Assembly: GCF_918697865.1 (NCBI RefSeq)
Contig: NZ_CAKKMV010000015.1
Location: 1 to 64,000, forward strand
DNA from: Massilia sp. Bi118
GTDB lineage: Bacteria; Pseudomonadota; Gammaproteobacteria; Burkholderiales; Burkholderiaceae_D
Reading direction: 5' to 3'
Length of the DNA: 64,000 nt
Shown: piece after piece, positions 55,653-63,643 of the stretch
How the letters are laid out: the number at the start of each line of letters is the position of its first letter
How positions within the stretch are numbered: the stretch's first letter is position 1
The notes under the pieces: model-generated
What the model saw: only the letters and a program-made list of their open reading frames with translations
What the model was told of the DNA's origin: nothing
The model's database searches: none
Position numbers and translations under genes: made by a program

Positions 55653-55720
55653 CATGACAGGAAGTTGGGACGCCTTTGGCCTTCACAAGGCCCGGGACGG
55701 GTTAGCAAATTCCTGTCGTG
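55653..55720. other. Structured region upstream of the SRAP gene
   Basis: CATGACAGGAA and TTCCTGTCGTG form an 11-bp stem with one G-T pair, enclosing the perfect hairpin GGCCTT-CAC-AAGGCC at 55678-55692. It lies 100 bases before the SRAP gene. The remaining gap (55594-55820) shows only a weak TTGCAA/CATACT promoter-like pair near 55746-55770. Confidence 0.4.
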
Positions 55721-55820
55721 ACGTCAGCGAAATCGCACAGCCACTTTGCAATCCCGGTGGACCGCCATACTGCCCGGCTAACGGACGACCGGTTTGCCGC
55801 GACTGCGGTAGGATCGGGCC

Positions 55821-56504
55821 ATGTGTGGACGATTTGACCAAAGCCAGACCGCGCGCCATTACGCCAATGCCTTCGGCTGGGCGGACGCGGTGTTCGACAG
55901 CGAATCCGCGCCGACGACCAACGCCGCGCCGGGCACCTATCGCCCTGTGCTGCATATGGAGGACGGCGAGCACCACGTCGACGACGTGTTCTGGAGCTAT
56001 CGCCCCCGTTGGGCCGAGGGCAAGATCCCGATCGCCATCAATGCGCGCCTCGAAAAGCTGAGCGGCAGCTACTGGTCGCGCCTGCTCAAGAACGGACGCG
56101 GCATCGTGCCCGCCGAGGGCTGGTACGAATGGACAGGCGAAAAAGGCCACAAGCAGCCCTGGCACATCCACCGCAAGGACCACGCTCCCCTCTTCCTGCT
56201 GGCGCTGGCCAACTTCGGTCCCTTCGAGGAAAACCGCGCCGAAGCCGGCTTCGTGCTGGTCACCGACGATGCCCACGGCGGCATGCTCGATATCCACGAC
56301 CGCCGGCCCGTCGTGCTGGCCAAGGAAGATGCCGAACTGTGGATGTCGCCCAACCTGACGCCGCAACAGGCGCTCGAACTGGCGCGCCACGCCGCCGTGC
56401 CGCCCGAGGACTTCGACTGGTACAAGGTCAGCACCAGGGTCAACAACGCCAGCGCCGGCGGCCCGCAGATCGCCCAGCCCATCGCCGGTGAGGACGAGGA
56501 CTGA
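55821..56504 (+). CDS. yedK: SOS-response-associated peptidase (SRAP/HMCES, YedK)
   Basis: The 227-residue protein starts MCGRFDQS, where C2 becomes the N-terminal cysteine that crosslinks to abasic sites in single-stranded DNA. EGWYEW carries the conserved glutamate, and MLDIHDRRPVVL the histidine. NARLEKL supplies a DNA-contact region. It protects abasic DNA at forks. A TAGGAT ribosome site lies before the ATG. No SOS (LexA) box is visible upstream. Confidence 0.92.
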   Translation: MCGRFDQSQTARHYANAFGWADAVFDSESAPTTNAAPGTYRPVLHMEDGEHHVDDVFWSYRPRWAEGKIPIAINARLEKLSGSYWSRLLKNGRGIVPAEGWYEWTGEKGHKQPWHIHRKDHAPLFLLALANFGPFEENRAEAGFVLVTDDAHGGMLDIHDRRPVVLAKEDAELWMSPNLTPQQALELARHAAVPPEDFDWYKVSTRVNNASAGGPQIAQPIAGEDED

Positions 56505-56535
56505 AAAAGCCCGCACACCTTGCGGCATGCGGGCT
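56504..56535 (-). terminator. Terminator of beta-helix gene 1
   Basis: On the minus strand AGCCCGCA and TGCGGGCT form an 8-bp stem followed by TTTTT. It starts about 27 bases after the stop of the gene at 56562. The same sequence with three changes ends the beta-helix gene at 59977. The yedK stop codon touches it on the other strand. Confidence 0.85.
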
Positions 56536-56561
56536 CGAACAGGAATTACCCCCGTTACAGC

Positions 56562-58142
56562 TTAGTGCTGATACGCGCCGATGTCGTAACCGGTCGAGGC
56601 GTTACGCGCTTTGCCGTCCAGGTCGGTCGGGTAGGCATTGGTCGCGGTGCCACGGCCGATGGCCGGCGAGCTGCTGGTCAGGTGGTAGTCCGGGGTCGCG
56701 GCAGTGCGCGAGTAGGCCTTGAACAGCGGATTCGAGCTGATGGTGCCGGTGTCTTTCAGGCCATTGCGCAGCGAGATGTTGTAGGTCGGGTTCTGGAACA
56801 CCAGGTTGTTGACATACTTGTTGCCGGTACCGGTCTTGCCCTGCTCCGAGATACCATACTTGTTGTCGTAAATGATGTTGTTGGCGACATAGACATTGTT
56901 CGCGCCGGCCGTCGTGTAATAGAAGTCGCCGCCGCCCACCACCATGCCGAAGTTCGAGCTGGTCACGGTGTTGTTGGTGATGACCACGTCGGTGGCGTCG
57001 TGCCACAAGTGGATACCGACCGCGCCCACGCGATAGACCAGGTTGTTCTTGATCGTGCCCGAGGTGCTCACATAGATACCCTGGACGTAGGTGCAGCCTG
57101 CCGGGCCGATGTCGTTGACGACGTTGCTGACGATGTCCGACTTCACGCCGTGGTAGTAGCTGTCCACGCCGATGGCCGAGCCGCCGGCGCTGGTGCAGGC
57201 GACGCTGCGGGCGATGTGGTGGATATGGTTATCCTGGATCATGCCGTAGGAGCCGCCGGTGTAGATGCCGTGGGTCCACTTGGTGCCCGAACCCGAGTTG
57301 GTGCCGTCGACGTCGAAGCCGATGATGCTGACGTAGTTGCCGCGGTTGTCCCAGGCGTTGTTATTGGACGAGCTCGACGGCGGAACGATCTTGGCGCCCC
57401 ACTTGGTGGTCGAAACCCAGTAGATGCGGCCGCTGGAGGTGCCGTTGGCGGTGGTCTTGATGCCGCCGGCGTAGGTGCCCGGAGCGACCCAGACGGTTGT
57501 GCTCGCCTTGGTTGCCATTTTCGCTGCCTTCGCCAGGGTCTTGAACGGCGCTGCCTTGGTGCCGGCGGCGCTGTCGTTGCCGGTCGGCGAGACATAATAG
57601 TTGTAGGTCGTCGTCGGGGTCGTGGTCGTGGCGCCGCTGCCGCCGCCGGTGGCGGCTTGCAGGTTGACGTATTCCTGGCTGGCCTTGAACTGCGCTTCGA
57701 CGAAGCTGATCGGCACGCCGGCAGCGACCAGGTTGCTCCAATACGCCAGGCCGCCCGAGTCCGGCTCGCGCTTGAGCAGGGTGCGGTACAGGTTCGTCAC
57801 CTGCTGGGTCGGGGTGCCGGCGGTGGCCGACGAGGTGATGCTGGCCAGGAGGCGCGGCTGGGTCGAGGTCGCCTGGGCTTCGGCGGCCAGCGGGTGGCCG
57901 TCGTAGCCGCTCAGTGCGAAACTGGCAGGCGCGGTCGAGGCGCTCGCTGCTGCTGCGTCGGTCGTATTCGGTTCCACGGCGCTGGCGGTGGCATCGGCGC
58001 TGCTGGTGATGGCGGCAGCGGTCTGGCTGGCGGCGGCGCCCATGTCGGCGTTACCGCCGCAGGCGCTCAGGAGGACAGCGGCGCTGCAGCACAGCAGTGC
58101 GTTGATGCGGAGAGCCGGGGAAAACGAAGCTTGCTTTTTCAT
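56562..58142 (-). CDS. Beta-helix lipoprotein 1, with DUF4214 domain
   Basis: The 526-residue lipoprotein has a signal ending LLSAC with C28 lipidated, followed by GG, which suggests the outer membrane. A low-complexity Ala/Thr/Ser linker follows. A DUF4214-like domain lies at 113-164 (VTNLYRTLLKREPDSGGLAY and QFKASQEYV). The DUF1565/right-handed beta-helix starts at 180 (YNYYVSPTGNDSAAGTKAAP). PbH1-like repeats include NHIHHIARSV and NNTVTSSNFGMVVGG. The ATG at 58142 has AAGGA upstream. It is the only one of three tandem paralogues with DUF4214. A polysaccharide-binding or lyase-like role is inferred from the fold only. Confidence 0.85.
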   Translation of the reverse strand: MKKQASFSPALRINALLCCSAAVLLSACGGNADMGAAASQTAAAITSSADATASAVEPNTTDAAAASASTAPASFALSGYDGHPLAAEAQATSTQPRLLASITSSATAGTPTQQVTNLYRTLLKREPDSGGLAYWSNLVAAGVPISFVEAQFKASQEYVNLQAATGGGSGATTTTPTTTYNYYVSPTGNDSAAGTKAAPFKTLAKAAKMATKASTTVWVAPGTYAGGIKTTANGTSSGRIYWVSTTKWGAKIVPPSSSSNNNAWDNRGNYVSIIGFDVDGTNSGSGTKWTHGIYTGGSYGMIQDNHIHHIARSVACTSAGGSAIGVDSYYHGVKSDIVSNVVNDIGPAGCTYVQGIYVSTSGTIKNNLVYRVGAVGIHLWHDATDVVITNNTVTSSNFGMVVGGGDFYYTTAGANNVYVANNIIYDNKYGISEQGKTGTGNKYVNNLVFQNPTYNISLRNGLKDTGTISSNPLFKAYSRTAATPDYHLTSSSPAIGRGTATNAYPTDLDGKARNASTGYDIGAYQH

Positions 58143-58214
58143 TCTACATTCCTTAGGTGCAAAGTGCCCCTGCGGCAACTAGAAAGGGCCGTATGGATGC
58201 GGGGGCAAGAGGGA

Positions 58215-58237
58215 GTCCGCGACGCAGCGCCGCGGAC
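58215..58237. other. Hairpin between beta-helix genes 2 and 1
   Basis: GTCCGCG and CGCGGAC flank nine bases in the 121-base gap between the stop of gene 2 and the start of gene 1. There is no T-run, so genes 2 and 1 may be cotranscribed with this as a stabilising or attenuating hairpin. Confidence 0.4.
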
Positions 58238-58263
58238 GCTTGGGTAAAGCGCAGTGCTTGCTA

Positions 58264-59685
58264 TTAATGCTGGTAAGCGCCGACGTCGTAGCCGGTCGAA
58301 GCGTTACGCGCCTTGCCGTCCAGGTCGGTCGGGTAGGCATTGGTCGCGGTACCGCGGCCGATGGCCGGCGAGCTGCTGGTCAGGTGGAAATCCGGGGTGA
58401 CCGCGGTGCGCGAGTAGGCCTTGAACAGCGGGTTCGAGCTGATGGTGCCGGTGGCCTTCAGGCCGTTGCGCAGCGAGATGTTGTAGGTCGGGTTCTGGAA
58501 CACCAGGTTGTTGACGTACTTGTTCGCGGTGCCGGTCTTGCCCTGCTCCGAAATGCCGTACTTGTTGTCGAAGATGATGTTGTTCGCAACGTAGACGTTG
58601 TTCGCGCCGGCCGTCGTGTAGTAGAAGTCGCCGCCGCCCACCACCATGCCGAAGTTCGAGCTGGTCACGGTGTTGTTGGTGATGATCACATTGGTGGCGT
58701 CGTGCCACAGGTGAATACCGACCGCGCCAACGCGATACACCAGGTTGTTCTTGATCGTGCCCGAGGTGCTGACGTAGATGCCCTGGACGTAGGTGCAACC
58801 GGCCGGGCCGATGTCGTTGACGACGTTGCTGACGATGTCCGACTTCACGCCGTGGTAGTAGCTGTCCACGCCGATGGCCGAGCCGCCGGCGCTGGTGCAG
58901 GCCACGCTCTTGGCGATGTGGTGGATGTGGTTGTTCTGGATCATGCCGTAGGAGCCGCCGGTGTAGATACCGTGGGTCCACTTGGTGCCGCTGCCGGATT
59001 TCGTACCGTCGACGTCGAAGCCGATGATGCTGACGTAGTTGCCGCGGTTGTCCCAGGCGTTGTTGTTGCTCGAGCTTGCCGGCGGAACGATCTTGGCGCC
59101 CCACTTGGTGGTCGAGACCCAGTAGATGCGGCCGGTTGCGGTGCCGCTGGCGGTGGTCTTGATGCCGCCGGCGTAGGTGCCCGGCGCCACCCAGACGGTG
59201 GTGCTGGCCTTGGTCGCAGCTTTCACGGCGCGGGCCAGGGTCTTGAACGGTGCCGCCTTGGTGCCGGCCGCGGTGTCCGAACCGGTCGGCGAGACGTAGT
59301 AGTTATAGGTGGTGGCCGGGGTCGCGGTGGTCGCGGCGCTCACGGTCGGGCTCGATGCCGAGATCGAGGCCAGCAGGCGCGGTGCGCCGTCCGCCGGTGC
59401 TGCACCGCTGGATGCCGGGACGCCATCGTAACCACTCAGTTCGAAGCTGCTTGCGGCGGCTTCGGTCGCTTGCGCCGCGGCTGCATCGGCAGCATTGGGC
59501 GTGGTCGCGGCACTGTTTGCTGCGGTCTGGTCTGCACTGCTGGTGACCACGGCGGCGGTCTGCGATTGCTGGCCGTTGCCGGTATCGGTCATGCCGCCAC
59601 CGCAAGCCGTCAGGAGGACGGCAGCGCTGCAGCACAGCATTGCGTTGACACGGATATCCGAAGCAAAAGTAACGAGTTTTTTCAT
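58264..59685 (-). CDS. Beta-helix lipoprotein 2
   Basis: The 473-residue lipoprotein has the lipobox LLTAC (C28). A short Ala/Thr linker leads directly into the DUF1565 beta-helix (YNYYVSPTGSDTAAGTKAAP). The last 340 or so residues differ from paralogues 1 and 3 at only scattered positions, for example KSGSGTKWTH and DATNVIITNN. It lacks DUF4214. AAGGT lies upstream of the ATG. Its leader has an AAGGAA-AC-TTCCTT dyad that is also before gene 3. Confidence 0.85.
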   Translation of the reverse strand: MKKLVTFASDIRVNAMLCCSAAVLLTACGGGMTDTGNGQQSQTAAVVTSSADQTAANSAATTPNAADAAAAQATEAAASSFELSGYDGVPASSGAAPADGAPRLLASISASSPTVSAATTATPATTYNYYVSPTGSDTAAGTKAAPFKTLARAVKAATKASTTVWVAPGTYAGGIKTTASGTATGRIYWVSTTKWGAKIVPPASSSNNNAWDNRGNYVSIIGFDVDGTKSGSGTKWTHGIYTGGSYGMIQNNHIHHIAKSVACTSAGGSAIGVDSYYHGVKSDIVSNVVNDIGPAGCTYVQGIYVSTSGTIKNNLVYRVGAVGIHLWHDATNVIITNNTVTSSNFGMVVGGGDFYYTTAGANNVYVANNIIFDNKYGISEQGKTGTANKYVNNLVFQNPTYNISLRNGLKATGTISSNPLFKAYSRTAVTPDFHLTSSSPAIGRGTATNAYPTDLDGKARNASTGYDVGAYQH

Positions 59686-59729
59686 CTGAAAGTACCTTGC
59701 GGCAAAAAGTGAATGTAACCCTTTGACGC

Positions 59730-59743
59730 AAGGAAACTTCCTT
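59730..59743. promoter_or_regulatory. AAGGAA-N2-TTCCTT dyad in leader of beta-helix gene 2
   Basis: AAGGAAACTTCCTT is a 6+6 dyad about 45 bases upstream of the ATG. The surrounding 75 bases, including TTAGTTCAATCTTTTTTAAA, recur before gene 3. Confidence 0.45.
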
Positions 59744-59884
59744 AGTTCAATCTTTTTTAAAATAAATTTCCTACAGTAATCGAATGCAAACGGATATTGC
59801 TGAGTAGAATCAGGTACTTATGAACAGACAATTGTTAAATGTCGATCAGTTCGAATGGCCGATGCACGGCCGGATGTAACAATC

Positions 59885-59946
59885 AAAAAAGCCCGCACAC
59901 CTTACGGTATGCGGGCTGAACCCGGACAGCCAGGGGCTTGTCCGGG
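59885..59946 (-). terminator. Double-hairpin terminator of beta-helix gene 3
   Basis: On the minus strand, after the stop at 59977, the first hairpin is CCCGGACA/TGTCCGGG (59921-59946). The second is AGCCCGCA/TGCGGGCT (59890-59917) followed by TTTTTT. The second is nearly identical to the terminator of gene 1. Confidence 0.85.
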
Positions 59947-59976
59947 GAGCAAAACTGAGACGCTTAGTGCTCGGGT

Positions 59977-61410
59977 TTAATGCTGATAGGCGCCGATGTC
60001 GTAGCCGGTCGAAGCGTTACGCGGCTTGCCGTCCAGGTCGGTTGCGTAGGCATTGGTCGCGGTGCCGCGGCCGATGGCCGGCGAGCTGGTCGTCAGGTGA
60101 TAGTCCGGCGTTGCCGCAGTGCGCGAGTAGGCCTTGAACAGCGGGTTCGAGCTGACGGTGCCGGTGGCCTTCAGGCCGTTGCGCAGCGAGATGTCGTAAG
60201 TCGGGTTCTGGAACACCAGGTTGTTGACATACTTGTTGGCGGTGCCAGTCTTGCCCTGCTCCGAAATGCCGTACTTGTTGTCGTAAATGATGTTGTTCGC
60301 CACGTAGACATTGTTTGCGCCGGCCGTCGTGTAATAGAAGTCGCCGCCGCCCACCACCATGCCGAAGTTCGAGCTGGTCACGGTGTTGTTGGTGATGACC
60401 ACGTCGGTGGCGTCGTGCCACAGGTGGATGCCGACCGCGCCCACGCGATAGACCAGGTTGTTCTTGATCGTGCCCGAGGTGCTGACATAGATACCCTGGA
60501 CGTAGGTGCAGCCTGCCGGGCCGATGTCGTTGACGACGTTGCTGACGATGTCGGTCTTGACGCCGTGGTAGTAGCTGTCCACGCCGATGGCCGAGCCGCC
60601 GGCGCTGGTGCAGGCGACGCTGCGGGCCAGGTGGTGGATGTGGTTATCCTGGATCATGCCGTAGGAACCGCCGGTGTAGATGCCGTGGGTCCACTTGGTG
60701 CCCGAGCCCGAGTTGGTGCCGTCGACGTCGAAGCCGATGATGCTGACGTAGTTGCCGCGGTTATCCCAGGCATTGTTGTTCGAGGAGCTCGACGGCGGCA
60801 CGACTTTCGCGCCCCACTTGGTGGTCGAGACCCAGTAGATGCGTGCTGCGGCGGTGCCGTTGGCGGTGGTCTTGATGCCGCCGGCGTAGGTGCCCGGAGC
60901 AACCCAGACGGTGGTGCCGGCCTTGGTGGCGGCTTTTGCTGCGCGGGCCAAGGTCTTGAACGGGGCTGCCTTGGTGCCTGCGGCGGTGTCGGAGCCGGTC
61001 GGCGACACATAATAGTTATAGGTGGTGGCCGGGGTGGTGGTCGCGGCGCTCACGGTCGGGCTCGATGCCGAGATCGACGCCAGCAGGCGCGGCGCGCCAT
61101 CGGCCGGGGCTGCCGCTTCAGTCGAGGCGGCGCCGGTCGAGGCCAGGCTGCCATCGTAACCGCTCAGTTCGAAGCTGCCGGCTGCAGCGGCTTCGGTCGC
61201 CTGGGCGCCGGCTGCGTCGGCAGCGTTCGGCGTGGTGGCGGCACTGTTTGCGACGGTGGTGTCGGTGCTGGAGGTGACGGCAGCGGCAGTCTGCGCTTGC
61301 TGGCCGGCGTCGGTCATGCCGCCGCCGCAGGCGGTCAGGAGGACGGTGACGCTGGCGCACAGCAGGGCGTTGACACGGATATCCGAAGCAAAAGTAACGA
61401 GTTTTTTCAT
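59977..61410 (-). CDS. Beta-helix lipoprotein 3
   Basis: The 477-residue lipoprotein has the same signal as gene 2 (MKKLVTFASDIRVNALLC...) with C28 in LLTAC. A Ser/Ala-rich linker with ASTGAASTEAAAPA follows, then the DUF1565 beta-helix. It matches gene 2 across nearly all its length. The ATG at 61410 opens the signal peptide; a frame to 61548 adds only AT-rich leader. Own leader and terminator suggest a single-gene unit. Confidence 0.87.
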   Translation of the reverse strand: MKKLVTFASDIRVNALLCASVTVLLTACGGGMTDAGQQAQTAAAVTSSTDTTVANSAATTPNAADAAGAQATEAAAAGSFELSGYDGSLASTGAASTEAAAPADGAPRLLASISASSPTVSAATTTPATTYNYYVSPTGSDTAAGTKAAPFKTLARAAKAATKAGTTVWVAPGTYAGGIKTTANGTAAARIYWVSTTKWGAKVVPPSSSSNNNAWDNRGNYVSIIGFDVDGTNSGSGTKWTHGIYTGGSYGMIQDNHIHHLARSVACTSAGGSAIGVDSYYHGVKTDIVSNVVNDIGPAGCTYVQGIYVSTSGTIKNNLVYRVGAVGIHLWHDATDVVITNNTVTSSNFGMVVGGGDFYYTTAGANNVYVANNIIYDNKYGISEQGKTGTANKYVNNLVFQNPTYDISLRNGLKATGTVSSNPLFKAYSRTAATPDYHLTTSSPAIGRGTATNAYATDLDGKPRNASTGYDIGAYQH

Positions 61411-61454
61411 GAGAAAGTTCCTAGCAGCAAAAAGAGAATGTACCCCTTTGAGCG

Positions 61455-61468
61455 AAGGAAACTTCCTT
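61455..61468. promoter_or_regulatory. AAGGAA-N2-TTCCTT dyad in leader of beta-helix gene 3
   Basis: Same dyad as at 59730, again about 45 bases before the ATG, in a duplicated leader. Confidence 0.45.
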
Positions 61469-61512
61469 AGTTCAATCTTTTTTAAAGAAAATTTTCTCGT
61501 TGTAATTAAATA

Positions 61513-61535
61513 TTTACAGAAAATATTTCTGTAAA
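61513..61535. promoter_or_regulatory. 10-bp perfect inverted repeat upstream of beta-helix gene 3
   Basis: TTTACAGAAA-ATA-TTTCTGTAAA is a perfect dyad with a three-base centre, about 100 bases before the ATG. It overlaps the region where the promoter must lie and is absent before gene 2. The rest of the 254-base gap to the next gene shows nothing I recognise. Confidence 0.45.
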
Positions 61536-61664
61536 CCGTATGGCGCAAAACGGATCAGCTTGTGCGAACAAGGTTATGAGCTACATCGTATTGCGCGCGG
61601 CAACTGACTCGCAGTGAACATGGTCTTAGTACAGAGACCGTAGACCACATGCGAGGATGACGCG

Positions 61665-62036
61665 ATGGGCGAATACCTAAGAATTCAAGAAATGCTCAAG
61701 GAAGGCGAGGATTATGCCGGACTGATCCTGGGCAAGGACGGGGAAGCGGATTACCACCTGGTGCTGCTGCCGGACGACGTATCGGACGTCAGCTGGCCGA
61801 CCGCGCGCGAGTGGGCGGGCTCGCAGGAAGGCGACCTGCCCACGCGGCGGGAGCTTGCCCTCCTGTTCGCCAACCTGCGCGAACGCTTCGACCGGGTGTG
61901 GTACTGGTCGAGCGAACAGCACGACACGCGGCCGCAACTGGTCTGGGGGCAGAACTTCGCCAGCGGCATCCAGACCGTGTATGGCCGGCCTTTCCGCGGC
62001 CATGCGCGCGCGGTGCGGCGGATCGTCGGCGCCTGA
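61665..62036 (+). CDS. DUF1566-like protein
   Basis: The 123-residue soluble protein has a C-terminal DUF1566/Lcl-like motif set: DLPTRRELALLFANL, YWSSEQHDTRPQLVW and GQNFASGIQ with a final RAVRRI. The N-terminal half has no known domain. GAGGAT precedes the ATG. It is divergent from beta-helix gene 3 and convergent with the M28 peptidase. The role is unknown; related domains appear in phage tail and surface proteins, but no other phage gene lies here. Confidence 0.65.
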   Translation: MGEYLRIQEMLKEGEDYAGLILGKDGEADYHLVLLPDDVSDVSWPTAREWAGSQEGDLPTRRELALLFANLRERFDRVWYWSSEQHDTRPQLVWGQNFASGIQTVYGRPFRGHARAVRRIVGA

Positions 62037-62081
62037 GCCGCCAGGCTACCCGCCGCACCGGGCGCACCGGCAGGACCCGCT

Positions 62082-63545
62082 TTATTTAGCGGCGGCTGCC
62101 GGTGCTGCCGTCACGGGCACAGCGACGTTCGAACGGCCGATCTGTTGGTCCATGTTCGCCAGGAACCAAGCTGTCGTTGCCATGACGGCCGTGTGGCGGC
62201 GCAGGTTGTCGGGATCGACCTTGTCGAAGGTGTCGGCCGGCGTATGGTGGTAATTGAAGTAGTTGGCCGAGTCGATCCACGGCTCGAAGCTCGGCACGCC
62301 CGAGGTTTCCAGCTCGTGCAGGTCGCCCGACGCAATCACGTCTTCGCGGCGGAAGGCGCCTGCGCCGATCGGGTACAGCGCCGCCTGCAGCGGGGCCATC
62401 AGCTTGGCGGACTGCAGGCCGACGCCGGCGCGCAGACCGAAGGGGCGGCCGGAGCCGCTGTCGTCTTCGTAGGCGGCGAAATGCTTCTCGGCCGTCGACT
62501 TGTAGGCGTCGTTATAGCCCCTGCCCCCGCGGCCGCCGTTTTCTTCGTTCATCCACGCTACCACGCGGATGGTGCGACGCGGACGGTAGTCGAGCTTGCG
62601 CAGGGTATCGATCACGCCCATGGCGCTGACCACACCCGAGGCGTCGTCATTGGCGCCCGTGGCGAGGTCCCAGGAATCGAGGTGACCGGACACCAGCACG
62701 ATCTCGTCCGCCTTGTCGGTGCCGGGCCAGTCGGCGATCACGTTGTAGCTGTCGGCGTCGGGCAGGATCTGCGGGGTCAGGGTCAGGTGCAGGCGCACCG
62801 GGCCGCGTTTGGACAGGCGGGCGATCAGCATCGAGTCCTCGATCGTGATCGCGGCTGCCGGAATACGCTTGCCTTCCGGCAGGTTCGTGGCGCCGGTGTG
62901 GACGATGCGATAAGCGGCGCCGCCGACGGCGCGCACCAGGGCGGCTTGCGCGCCCATCTCGGCGGCCATGCGCGGACCGGCGCCGCGGAAGGCAACGGCC
63001 TGTCCGTAGGCGTTGCCGGCCAGGCCGCGGTCGGCCATGTTCTGGTCGAAAGGCACGTCGAACAGCACGATGCGGCCCTTCACCTCGGCCGCGCGTGCTT
63101 TCAGTTCCTCGAAGCTGCGGACCACGATCACCTCGGCCGTGATGCCGGCCGCCGGGGTCGCGCCCGAGCCGCCGAGGGCGGTCAGCACGACTTTCTGGGT
63201 CACGCCGGCCGGTCGGCCCTTGTAGTCCACCACTTCGCAGGTCTCGGCGCCGCGCACCCAGTGCGGCACCTTGACCGGCTGCAGGGTGACCCTGGCGCCC
63301 AGCTTGCGCAGCTCGTCGGCCACCTGGGTGACGGCGGCGGCGGCGCCGGCGGAACCGGACAGGCGTGGGCCGACCAGGTCGGTCAGGTCTTCGAGGCGCT
63401 GGTAGGCATAGTCGCTCTGCATCGCCGTGTCGCGCACCTTGGCGAGCGCGGCCGGGTCGTTGCCCGGAGTGGCAGCGCTGACGCTGCTGGCGGCCAGGCT
63501 GGCGGCGATCAAGGTCAGGGCGGGAAGGCAGATGCGGCGTTTCAT
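62082..63545 (-). CDS. M28 zinc peptidase with PA domain (CPQ-like)
   Basis: The 487-residue exported peptidase has a signal peptide (about 1-24, ending SVSA). A protease-associated domain lies near 120-260 (KGRIVLFDVPFDQ, AVAFRGAGPRMAAEMGA). The M28 core has zinc ligands in SGHLDSWD, TGANDDASGV, MNEENGGRG and NYHHTPADTFDKVD. The SGHLDSWD start resembles plasma glutamate carboxypeptidase (CPQ). It probably removes unsubstituted N-terminal residues from dipeptides in the periplasm. The ATG at 63545 has AAAGGA. Confidence 0.92.
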   Translation of the reverse strand: MKRRICLPALTLIAASLAASSVSAATPGNDPAALAKVRDTAMQSDYAYQRLEDLTDLVGPRLSGSAGAAAAVTQVADELRKLGARVTLQPVKVPHWVRGAETCEVVDYKGRPAGVTQKVVLTALGGSGATPAAGITAEVIVVRSFEELKARAAEVKGRIVLFDVPFDQNMADRGLAGNAYGQAVAFRGAGPRMAAEMGAQAALVRAVGGAAYRIVHTGATNLPEGKRIPAAAITIEDSMLIARLSKRGPVRLHLTLTPQILPDADSYNVIADWPGTDKADEIVLVSGHLDSWDLATGANDDASGVVSAMGVIDTLRKLDYRPRRTIRVVAWMNEENGGRGGRGYNDAYKSTAEKHFAAYEDDSGSGRPFGLRAGVGLQSAKLMAPLQAALYPIGAGAFRREDVIASGDLHELETSGVPSFEPWIDSANYFNYHHTPADTFDKVDPDNLRRHTAVMATTAWFLANMDQQIGRSNVAVPVTAAPAAAAK

Positions 63546-63643
63546 GCGTTTGTCCTTTGGTTCGGGTCGAAATGACTGAAACAATAGCGCAACCGCCGCA
63601 GTTTTAGGAAATTTATTGCGGTAAATACATTGTTGATGGACGC

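Noticed and set aside
61665..62036. Prophage remnant from the DUF1566-like gene
   Set aside because: No other phage gene, integrase or attachment repeat lies nearby.
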